The translations under genes and the position numbers were made by a program. Below are positions 36,094 through 43,596 of a stretch of 64,000 bases of DNA, one piece after another. The stretch is from the NCBI RefSeq assembly GCF_963662885.1, contig NZ_OY760065.1, forward strand, positions 10,001 to 74,000, read 5' to 3'. Under the pieces are notes generated by a model that was not told the DNA's origin, did no database searches, and saw only the letters and a program-made list of their open reading frames with translations. The stretch's first letter is position 1; each line of letters opens with the position of its first letter. Origin of the DNA: an uncultured Pseudodesulfovibrio sp. (lineage in GTDB: Bacteria; Desulfobacterota; Desulfovibrionia; Desulfovibrionales; Desulfovibrionaceae).

Positions 36094-38175
36094 ATGCCGG
36101 TACGACCTATGGGAAGAATGGTTTTGACTGGAGTGGCTGTGTGTGGCCTGTTCGCTGCTTCAACACTCTGGGAAGGTTGGCTTTATTACGGCCTTGCGGC
36201 AGGTTGCGCCATGCTGGTGTGCATTGCCGTCGGTTCCTATGAGGAGCGTCTCGAAACCCGATTGAAAGCGGCCTTGAAGAGGTTGACTGAGGGAGGGGAG
36301 AAGCCTGAGGGAGACGGCGAACTGCTCGGCGGTGTGCTGAAAAGTCTGGCCCGGGACATGGATTCCCGCCAGGAGCAGGCTGCGTATTTCGAGCATGCGC
36401 TGCTGGCCCTTGGAAGCCCCGCACTGATTTGTGACGAAAAAGGGCGCGTTCGACTGGTCACAAAATCCCTTCTCAAGCTCTTGCGCAAATCCGAGGAGCA
36501 GGTGGTCGGTCAGTCCGTGGGCCATTCCCTCCATAACCAGGACAAATCTTCCGAAACGGAAAAGGCCTTGCGGACCCTGAAGCCCGTGGCCGAGACACTG
36601 GACCTCAAGCTCTGGGACGGGCGTGTTATTCCCGTCCAGCTCTTCGTGAATATCATTTATGACGATGCCGGCGTACCGATCGGCGCAGCGGCTTCCTTCC
36701 TCGACCTTTCCGACCTGGTTGCCAGACAGCACGAGGTTGAGGAACAGCGCATGCGGATGAAGCAGGCCGGTGAGCGCATCAGCAGTCTGGCCGAACACGT
36801 TGCTTCGGCCACGGAACTGCTTTCCGCCTCCGCCGACGAGCAGGCCCAGGGGGCGCAGAAGCAGCGCAGCCAGACTGCCTCGGTCGCCGCCTCCATGGAG
36901 GAAATGACCGGCACGGTGTTGGAAGTGGCTCGTAATGCAACGGTTACCAGCGAGGCTGCCGAAGAGGCCAATACCTCTGCCGCGGAAGGCGTGGCCATGG
37001 TCAACGATGCGGTTTCCGCCATCAACCAGGTGGCCGAGTCGGCCCGGCAGTTGGGGGTGGAAATCGGGGAGTTGGATTCCCAGGCCGGGGCCATCGGACA
37101 GATCATCAATGTCATCAACGACATTGCGGACCAGACCAATCTTCTGGCCTTGAACGCGGCTATTGAAGCGGCTCGCGCCGGAGAGGCCGGGCGTGGTTTC
37201 GCCGTGGTTGCCGACGAGGTGCGCAAACTGGCCGAGAAGACCATGGATGCCACCAAGGAAGTGGAAAAGGCGATTATCGCCATTCAGGCGCGTTCCAATG
37301 AGGCCACCAGCTCCATGCAGGCCACGGCGGCCAAGGTGGACGAAAGCACGGCCCTGTCCAATCGTGCGGGCGAGGCCTTGCAGCGGATCATGGACAATAT
37401 CGGCGATATGGTGAAACGGGTGACCCAGATCGCCACCGCTGCCGAGGAGCAGTCGTCGGCAGCAGAGGGTGTCATGCGTAGCGTCGAGGATATCGCCTCC
37501 ATTGCCCAGGACGCGGACGAGGCCGCCGGACAGGCCGCAGGGGCCACCCGTGACATGGCCGAACTGGCCCGGGAAATGTTGAGCGTGTCCCGCGAGTTCG
37601 GGAGCGGCAAGTCCGATGCGGGCATCAAGCTGCGCGAGTCCGAAGGCAAGATGAAGGGTGTCCTGCCCAAGCTGGCTCAGGAATACGTGAAAAAGACTTT
37701 CGGCGGAGACATGTACGCTGCCATGCAGGCGGAGATGGGCGATCCCGTCTTCCTGCCCAGCGACAGCTACCCCGATCAGGTCCTGCGCCAGATGGCGGAT
37801 TTTGCTGCCGGCAAGAGCGGCCAGACGGTCCGGGAGTTTTTCATCGGTCTGGGCCGGTATACGGTGGTCCGTTTCAACGAGCTTTATCCCGGTTATTTCA
37901 AGAAGGACTCGCTCAAGGAATTTTATCTCAGGATGAACGACGTACATGCCCAGTTGACCAAGGCGCAGCCGGGCATCAAGCCGCCCAAGTTCACCTATGA
38001 GGACAAGGGCGACGTGCTGTTCATGAACTATCGTTCCCGCCGGGGATTGTTCGAGTATTTCGAGGGCATTTTGCTTGGCGCTGCTGATTTCAAGGGTGAA
38101 CGGGTGGAGATCGCCGTGAAACCCTTTGACGAACAGTCGGCCCGGGCCGAGATCAAATTCCTCGGGACCAAGTAG
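36094..38175 (+). CDS. Methyl-accepting chemotaxis protein with C-terminal H-NOX haem domain
   Basis: A 693-residue receptor. Two hydrophobic segments (about 8-48) anchor it with little periplasmic part, so sensing is probably internal. A PAS-like domain spans about 98-210, and the MCP signalling helices span about 225-500, with the CheA/CheW-binding tip around DQTNLLALNAAIEAARAGEA (346-365). Residues 520-690 are a full-length H-NOX domain. It has the haem-ligating His618 (MNDVHAQLTK), the PP pair at 630-631, the Tyr646-x-Ser648-x-Arg650 haem-carboxylate motif, and Tyr655. Tyr655 aligns with the distal Tyr140 of the O2-binding Thermoanaerobacter domain. It is first of an operon with cheA and cheB. 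The domain calls are from direct comparison with remembered family sequences. Confidence 0.92.
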   Translation: MPVRPMGRMVLTGVAVCGLFAASTLWEGWLYYGLAAGCAMLVCIAVGSYEERLETRLKAALKRLTEGGEKPEGDGELLGGVLKSLARDMDSRQEQAAYFEHALLALGSPALICDEKGRVRLVTKSLLKLLRKSEEQVVGQSVGHSLHNQDKSSETEKALRTLKPVAETLDLKLWDGRVIPVQLFVNIIYDDAGVPIGAAASFLDLSDLVARQHEVEEQRMRMKQAGERISSLAEHVASATELLSASADEQAQGAQKQRSQTASVAASMEEMTGTVLEVARNATVTSEAAEEANTSAAEGVAMVNDAVSAINQVAESARQLGVEIGELDSQAGAIGQIINVINDIADQTNLLALNAAIEAARAGEAGRGFAVVADEVRKLAEKTMDATKEVEKAIIAIQARSNEATSSMQATAAKVDESTALSNRAGEALQRIMDNIGDMVKRVTQIATAAEEQSSAAEGVMRSVEDIASIAQDADEAAGQAAGATRDMAELAREMLSVSREFGSGKSDAGIKLRESEGKMKGVLPKLAQEYVKKTFGGDMYAAMQAEMGDPVFLPSDSYPDQVLRQMADFAAGKSGQTVREFFIGLGRYTVVRFNELYPGYFKKDSLKEFYLRMNDVHAQLTKAQPGIKPPKFTYEDKGDVLFMNYRSRRGLFEYFEGILLGAADFKGERVEIAVKPFDEQSARAEIKFLGTK

Positions 38176-38313
38176 TTACCGCTGATTCGGAAAAGATTAT
38201 AATGGTCTATTCCGCTCTTTCCAGGTGATATACTGTCAGTACGCCGCAAGTGGCCAACCTAATCGATTCATGCTGTTGAATGTTAGTGAATCCGACGTGA
38301 GGAGAGTGGCGGA

Positions 38314-40590
38314 ATGTCAGGAGACGACCTGAATAGACAAATATTCAAGGAGGAGGCCTACGACCTCCTCATAGAACTTGAAGGGGCCTTGCTCGAACTC
38401 GAGGAAGCTCCCGACGACATGGATCTGGTCAATCAGATCTTTCGGGCTCTGCATACCATCAAGGGGTCCGGTTCCATGTTCGGGTTCGAACAAATCGCCG
38501 CCTTCACCCATGAGGTGGAGACGGTTTTCGACATGGTGCGCAACGGCGACGTAAAGGCGACACCGGTTCTGTGCAGTTTGGCATTGCGCTCCCGTGACCA
38601 GATCCGCGCCTTGCTCGACGCGGAAGACGATGAGAGCGTGTCCACGGAGGGTATGCAGGACATCTTGGATGGCTTGCAGGCCTTTGTGGACGGGACCAAT
38701 GAAGCGGCCCCTTCAGCGCCCCAGTCGGAGGAGTCGGACGAAGACATCATGGCCGAAGCGGATGTCGAAGTCGAGCTAGAGGCCGAAACTGAACCTGCGG
38801 CCGAATCGGATGCCGCTCCTGTCGAACAACTCCACCAATATACCATCACCCTGCGGCCTCTGGGCGCTCCCATAGATGCGGACGCCGTGGAAGGATTTTT
38901 CGAGGAGCTGGAGCGGCTGGGCACGTTGAAGATCGTGTCCGGGCATCGCGACACCGGCCAAGGCTGGGAATTGTCGCTGTCGTCCGAGGCCGACAAGGAG
39001 AGCGTCCAGGATGTCTTCTTCTTCCTTGATGCGGATCTCAAGGTGAAGGTCGAAGAGAATGGCGCTCCTGCCGAACCTGCGCCTGAAGAGGCCAAGCCTG
39101 CCGAAACCGTGGAAGAAGCGCCTGCGGTCAAGCCTGCGCCGCCCGCCGCGGCCAAGAAACCGAGCGGCTCGTCCGGGGCAGTGACCAGTTTTGCTGACGA
39201 CGACGAAGAACCCGTTCGTATTCCCATGATCGGTGAGATGCTCGTGGAGAGCGGGGATCTGACCTATGGCGATGTGGCCGAAGCTCTGACTTCCCAGAAG
39301 AGCGGCGTGAACAAGCCGTTGGGCCAGATTCTGACCGAGTCGGGCAAAGTCCCGGCGGATAAGGTCAGCAATGCCGTCAAACGGCAGGGAGAGGCCCGTG
39401 AAAAGGTGGTTCACAAGAAGCGCGAAGAAGCCCTGAGCAGCATCCGCGTGGCCGCCGACAAGTTGGACTACCTGGTGGATCTGGTGGGCGAGTTGGTCAT
39501 CGTTCAGGCGCAGATCACCCAGGTTGTCAGCGAGAAGCACGACTCGGCCCTGACCCTGCTGGCCGAGGAACTGGAGCGCCTTAGCGATGAGCTGCGTGAT
39601 TCCACACTGGGCATCCGCATGTTGCCCATCGGAACTTCCTTTAGCAAGTTCCGCCGGTTGGTGCGCGATCTTTCGGCTGATCTGGGCAAGCAGATCACCC
39701 TGTCCACAAGCGGTGCCGAAACAGAGTTGGACAAGACGGTCATCGAACGGCTGGGCGATCCCCTGGTCCACCTGCTGCGCAACTCCATAGACCATGGCAT
39801 AGAGCAGCCTCAGGAGCGCCAGGCCAAGGGCAAGCCGCCGCAGGGCAACATCATGCTGTCCGCCGAACATTCGGGCGGTGAGGTGCTCATTCGCATCACC
39901 GACGACGGCAAGGGCATGAGCAGCGAGATGATCCGCGAGAAGGGCATCGAGCGCGGCCTGATCACCAAGGACGCCGAGCTGACGGAAAAGGAACTGCTCA
40001 AGCTCATCTTCGAACCAGGATTCTCCACCGCCAAGACAGTGACCAGCGTCTCCGGTCGGGGTGTGGGCATGGACGTGGTGAAGCGCGCCATCGATTCCCT
40101 GCGTGGGACCATTGATATCGATTCCAAGCCGAACATGGGCACGACCATTACCATCCGCCTGCCTCTGACCCTGGCCATCATCGACGGGTTGCAGGTTCGG
40201 GTGGAGGACGAATACTACGTCATCCCTCTGTCCCTGGTGGAAGAATGTGTGGAGTTGTCTCGCCAAGAGGTGGAGGAAGCCGGGTCCGAGCAGCGCATCC
40301 TGCATCTGCGCGGAGAGATCGTTCCATACATTCATATCCGGGAATGGTTCGACATCGAGGGTGAGAACCCGCCCATCGAGCAGATAGTGATAACCGGCGT
40401 GGAAGGAAGCCGGGTCGGCATTGTGGTGGATACGGTAATTGGAGAACACCAGACCGTGATCAAGAGCCTCGGCCGCGTATACAAGGACGTGGAAGGTATT
40501 TCGGGAGCGACCATCAAGGGTGACGGTTCCATCGCGCTCATCCTTGACGTGCCCAGCCTTGTGCGCCGGGTCATTGCAGAATCCAGATAG
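38314..40590 (+). CDS. cheA: Chemotaxis histidine kinase CheA with extra linker module
   Basis: A 758-residue soluble kinase. The P1 Hpt domain has His47 in ALHTIKGSGSMFGF. An acidic linker and a P2-like domain (about 174-248) follow. Residues 304-358 form a module with two alike halves (IGEMLVESGDLT..EAL..Q, then LGQILTESGKV..A..Q) that resembles MshEN/GspE-N. P3 dimer helices are at about 365-430. The P4 ATPase has LVHLLRNSIDHGIE, DDGKGM and GRGVGMDVVK. The C-terminal P5 CheW-like domain completes it. It phosphorylates CheB and presumably a CheY encoded elsewhere. It lies 138 bases after the H-NOX receptor and 18 before cheB. Confidence 0.95.
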   Translation: MSGDDLNRQIFKEEAYDLLIELEGALLELEEAPDDMDLVNQIFRALHTIKGSGSMFGFEQIAAFTHEVETVFDMVRNGDVKATPVLCSLALRSRDQIRALLDAEDDESVSTEGMQDILDGLQAFVDGTNEAAPSAPQSEESDEDIMAEADVEVELEAETEPAAESDAAPVEQLHQYTITLRPLGAPIDADAVEGFFEELERLGTLKIVSGHRDTGQGWELSLSSEADKESVQDVFFFLDADLKVKVEENGAPAEPAPEEAKPAETVEEAPAVKPAPPAAAKKPSGSSGAVTSFADDDEEPVRIPMIGEMLVESGDLTYGDVAEALTSQKSGVNKPLGQILTESGKVPADKVSNAVKRQGEAREKVVHKKREEALSSIRVAADKLDYLVDLVGELVIVQAQITQVVSEKHDSALTLLAEELERLSDELRDSTLGIRMLPIGTSFSKFRRLVRDLSADLGKQITLSTSGAETELDKTVIERLGDPLVHLLRNSIDHGIEQPQERQAKGKPPQGNIMLSAEHSGGEVLIRITDDGKGMSSEMIREKGIERGLITKDAELTEKELLKLIFEPGFSTAKTVTSVSGRGVGMDVVKRAIDSLRGTIDIDSKPNMGTTITIRLPLTLAIIDGLQVRVEDEYYVIPLSLVEECVELSRQEVEEAGSEQRILHLRGEIVPYIHIREWFDIEGENPPIEQIVITGVEGSRVGIVVDTVIGEHQTVIKSLGRVYKDVEGISGATIKGDGSIALILDVPSLVRRVIAESR

Positions 40591-40608
40591 CATTTCAAGA
40601 GGTTACGC

Positions 40609-41676
40609 ATGCGCAAGATTCGAGTTCTCATAGTCGACGATTCGGCCGTTGTGAGGCAGACGCTCGAGGACATCCTGTCGTCCGATCCCCAGATCGAGAT
40701 CATGGGAACTGCCGTGGATCCATATGTTGCCGCCGAGCGACTGAAGAAGGAAGTCCCGGACGTCATCACTCTGGATATCGAGATGCCGCGCATGGACGGG
40801 CTGACTTTTCTTCGCAAGATCATGAAGCAGCGCCCCATCCCGGTGGTGATCTGCTCGTCCGTAGCCGGGGAGGGAACCACCACGGCGCTCAAGGCCTTGG
40901 AATACGGGGCTGTGGAGATCATCACCAAGCCCAAGGTTGGCACCAAGAAGTTCCTTGAAGAGGCGAAAATCCGACTCATCGACAAGGTCAAGGCGGCAGC
41001 CATGGCCGGAACCCGGCCTATCCGCATCGCGGCTCCGCCCATGCAGGTCAAACCCAAACTCAGCGCTGACGCGGTCATCCCCATGGGCAAGCCAACAAAT
41101 CTGTCACGCACAGATAAGATATGTCTGGTGGGAGCTTCCACCGGCGGCACCGAGGCGCTGCGCGTCTATCTGGAAGCACTGCCGGAGAACTGCCCGCCCG
41201 TGGCCATTGTCCAGCACATGCCCGAGCATTTTACGGCGGCGTTCGCCAACCGGCTCAACGGTATTTGCCGGATCAACGTCAGGGAAGCCAAGGACGGTGA
41301 CGCCATGGAGCGGGGACTGGCCCTGATTGCTCCGGGGGACAAGCATATGCTCCTCAAGCGCACCGGCAACAAGTACTACGTTGAGGTAAAGGACGGTCCC
41401 CTGGTATCCAGGCATCGGCCCTCCGTTGACGTGCTGTTCCGTTCCGGAGCGCGCTATGGCGGTCCCAACGTGGTGGCAGCCATCATGACGGGCATGGGTG
41501 ACGACGGAGCCAAGGGCATGAAGGAGCTCAAGGACGCCGGGGCGTACAACATCGCCCAGGATGAGGCGAGCTGTGTGGTTTTCGGCATGCCCCAAGAGGC
41601 AATCAAGCAGGGCGGCGTGGACAAGGTGTTGTCCCTGGAAAAGATCGCGCCTGAAATGGTCAGGGCTTGCGGCTAA
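40609..41676 (+). CDS. cheB: Chemotaxis response regulator and glutamate methylesterase CheB
   Basis: A 355-residue enzyme that demethylates or deamidates receptor glutamates for adaptation. The receiver domain has Asp10-Asp11 and the phosphorylation site Asp56 (TLDIEMPRMDGL). The esterase domain has Ser177 (VGASTGGTEAL), His203 (VQHMPEHF) and Asp299 (TGMGDDG). The start follows AGAGGT. The operon has no cheR, cheW or cheY within the window, so it relies on others elsewhere. A strong terminator follows. Confidence 0.97.
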   Translation: MRKIRVLIVDDSAVVRQTLEDILSSDPQIEIMGTAVDPYVAAERLKKEVPDVITLDIEMPRMDGLTFLRKIMKQRPIPVVICSSVAGEGTTTALKALEYGAVEIITKPKVGTKKFLEEAKIRLIDKVKAAAMAGTRPIRIAAPPMQVKPKLSADAVIPMGKPTNLSRTDKICLVGASTGGTEALRVYLEALPENCPPVAIVQHMPEHFTAAFANRLNGICRINVREAKDGDAMERGLALIAPGDKHMLLKRTGNKYYVEVKDGPLVSRHRPSVDVLFRSGARYGGPNVVAAIMTGMGDDGAKGMKELKDAGAYNIAQDEASCVVFGMPQEAIKQGGVDKVLSLEKIAPEMVRACG

Positions 41677-41707
41677 GGCTGCGGAAAGGGATAGGTATTT
41701 AAAGACG

Positions 41708-41745
41708 CGCCTCCGGGAAACAGTTTCCCGGAGGCGTTATCTTTT
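41708..41745 (+). terminator. Rho-independent terminator of the chemotaxis operon
   Basis: A perfect 13-base stem CGCCTCCGGGAAA / TTTCCCGGAGGCG with loop CAG is followed by TTATCTTTT. Confidence 0.92.
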
Positions 41746-41817
41746 GTTTTGAATCAGGTTTGATGCGAGAGGCAGCAGGAACGCAACATGGGATGCGGGA
41801 TGCTCCCGATATCGTCT

Positions 41818-42156
41818 TTAACTTTTGCTGTGGCGGTAGGCGATGACGTCCACCGGCTCTTTGGTGACCATCCCTTCGTTGAGCATGGCGTCGAGTTTTT
41901 CGAGCAGGGGTTGGAGCTTGTCGGGATGGTCGACGACCTCCACGACAACGGGAAGGTCTTCGGACAGGCGCAGGATCTTGCTGGTGCGGATCAGGCTGTT
42001 GGCGCCGAATCCCATGAGACCCCGGTATACAGTAGCTCCTGCAAGGTCCATTTGGCGCGCTTCCCGGACGATGGCCTCGGCCAGGGGCTGGCCTTCGTAC
42101 TTGTCGTCCTCTCCGATGTAGATTCTGATTCGTTCCGCCTTTTCAAGCAGCTTCAT
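41818..42156 (-). CDS. DUF190 protein linked to fluoride export
   Basis: A 112-residue soluble protein of the DUF190 family, with an alpha/beta ferredoxin-like fold similar to PII proteins. Readable family blocks are IYIGEDDKYEGQPLAEAIV, ATVYRGLMGFGA and LPVVVEVVD. It is found widely beside crcB and probably modulates the channel or signals its need. It is the second gene of the minus-strand crcB pair, starting about 20 bases after crcB ends. Confidence 0.88.
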   Translation of the reverse strand: MKLLEKAERIRIYIGEDDKYEGQPLAEAIVREARQMDLAGATVYRGLMGFGANSLIRTSKILRLSEDLPVVVEVVDHPDKLQPLLEKLDAMLNEGMVTKEPVDVIAYRHSKS

Positions 42157-42177
42157 GACGTTTCCTCAATTGGTTGG

Positions 42178-42555
42178 TTAGATCAGGCGGCCCAGGGCTA
42201 TGCCGGTCAGGACCAGTATCAGCCCGATCACGGATTGTCCGACGACGTTGGCCATGGCCATGGCCATTTGCCCGGACTTGACCAATGTGGCGGTCTCGAA
42301 CATGTAAGTGGAGAAGGTGGTGAACGCGCCCATGAAGCCGGTCAGGATCAACAGCCGTGCCCCGCTGCCGGGCAGCAGGCGGTTTTCGAAAAATCCCCAG
42401 ACCGCCCCAAAGAGCAGGCAGCCTGCCATGTTCACGAAAAATGTACCCGCAGGAAAGGCTCCGCCAACGAGGCGTTGGGCCACGCCGGACAAATAATAGC
42501 GTCCGAGGGCACCGGCGGCTCCGCCCAGGGAGATGTAGAGAATTTTGGTCAGCAT
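42178..42555 (-). CDS. crcB: Fluoride channel CrcB/Fluc
   Basis: A 125-residue protein with four hydrophobic helices. The family blocks GGAAGALGRYYLSG (N-terminal), FPAGTFFVNMAGCLLFG and GFMGAFTTFSTYMFE are present. Fluc subunits work as antiparallel dimers that export fluoride. The start at 42555 follows GAGGATATC; the longer open frame upstream is not used. No fluoride riboswitch is visible in the 46-base gap to the diverging gene. Confidence 0.93.
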   Translation of the reverse strand: MLTKILYISLGGAAGALGRYYLSGVAQRLVGGAFPAGTFFVNMAGCLLFGAVWGFFENRLLPGSGARLLILTGFMGAFTTFSTYMFETATLVKSGQMAMAMANVVGQSVIGLILVLTGIALGRLI

Positions 42556-42601
42556 TTCGATATCCTCGGGCAAGGTATAGCAACACAAGGAGAGAAAGCC
42601 A

Positions 42602-43198
42602 ATGGCACTGGAGTGCGAATTGAAATATCTGGAGGCCGATCTGGCCGATCTGGCCGAGCGGTTGGGCAATGCCGGGGCGCAGACCTCGGGCCGCTACTTC
42701 GAGGCCAACACGGTCTTTGATCGGTCCGACCGTTCCCTGAAGCGGGATGGCATCCTTTTGCGCCTGCGAGAGAAACGGGGCGAAGCCGTGCTCACAGTCA
42801 AACGTCCGCCTGAGAATCCCGAGCCGTCGGCGCTCAAAATATTCGAGGAAATCGAGACCGGAGTGGGGGACGCCGCCGCCATGGTCGAAGCCCTGGAAAC
42901 CCTGGGGTTCTCTCCTGCCTTCCGCTACGAGAAAGTTCGGGAAAAGTGGCGGTATATGGACTGCGTCATCTGCCTGGATCGTTTGCCCTTCGGGGATTTC
43001 GTGGAAATCGAGGGGGATGAACCAAAGGTTCTGGCCTGTGCCTCGTCGCTTGATCTGAAAGCGTCCTGCACCACAAAGGCGACCTACCATGAGTTGAACA
43101 TCGAATACCGTGTGGCGAAGGGGTTGGAACCCGATGAGAATTTCGTGTTCGCACCCTGGGAAAGGGCGGCCCTGCTGGACGAACTTGATAAACTTTGA
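42602..43198 (+). CDS. CYTH-domain protein (class IV adenylate cyclase or triphosphatase-like)
   Basis: A 198-residue CYTH protein. The ExExK signature is Glu4-Cys-Glu6-Leu-Lys8 at the start (ALECELKYLE). Arg and Lys residues that bind triphosphate lie in GILLRLREKRGEAVLTVKRP. FVEIEGDEPKVL and KATYHELN follow. CYTH members make cAMP, hydrolyse thiamine triphosphate or act on polyphosphates, and the sequence does not choose among these. The gene starts about 46 bases from crcB in the opposite direction. Confidence 0.85.
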   Translation: MALECELKYLEADLADLAERLGNAGAQTSGRYFEANTVFDRSDRSLKRDGILLRLREKRGEAVLTVKRPPENPEPSALKIFEEIETGVGDAAAMVEALETLGFSPAFRYEKVREKWRYMDCVICLDRLPFGDFVEIEGDEPKVLACASSLDLKASCTTKATYHELNIEYRVAKGLEPDENFVFAPWERAALLDELDKL

Positions 43199-43278
43199 TC
43201 GTCGGCCCTCGACAGCCGGGTAAAAGGAATTTATATTGTGAGCTAGGAAATACAAAGGATTGGTGGAGTCAAACCGAT

Positions 43279-43593
43279 ATGAGCGACCCTTTTACCGGGG
43301 ACCAGTTCGACTCGGAACTCCTTGGCCGATATGAGGTCAAGGAGCCGAAGAAGTATAAGGTCCTGTTGCATAATGACGATTATACGACCATGGATTTCGT
43401 GGTCGAGGTCCTGGTGCGCGTCTTCCGCAGAACCGAGGCCCAGGCGACGGCGATCATGCTCTCCGTGCACAACGAAGGATACGGGGTGTGCGGCGTGTAT
43501 ACCGCCGAAGTTGCCGAAACCAAGGTGGATTTGGTGCACCGGCTGGCCAAAAGCGCGGGATTTCCGCTCAAGTGCAGCATGGAAGGTGAATAG
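43279..43593 (+). CDS. clpS: ClpS adaptor of the N-degron pathway
   Basis: A 104-residue adaptor that carries proteins with Leu, Phe, Tyr or Trp at the N-terminus to ClpA. The binding-pocket block VLLHNDDYTTMDFVVEVL (28-45) is present, as is VHNEGYGVCGVYTAEVAETKV further on, both typical. The ATG at 43279 lies behind GGTGGAG. clpA begins three bases after the stop. Confidence 0.95.
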   Translation: MSDPFTGDQFDSELLGRYEVKEPKKYKVLLHNDDYTTMDFVVEVLVRVFRRTEAQATAIMLSVHNEGYGVCGVYTAEVAETKVDLVHRLAKSAGFPLKCSMEGE

Positions 43594-43596
43594 AAT

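Noticed and set aside
36160..37947. A 595-codon minus-strand frame opposite the chemoreceptor, and similar long frames opposite cheA, clpX, clpA and trigger factor
   Set aside because: Each lies wholly within a well-recognised gene and shows no domain or ribosome site of its own.
42556..42601. Fluoride riboswitch before crcB
   Set aside because: The divergent gap is only 46 bases and does not hold the conserved fluoride aptamer.
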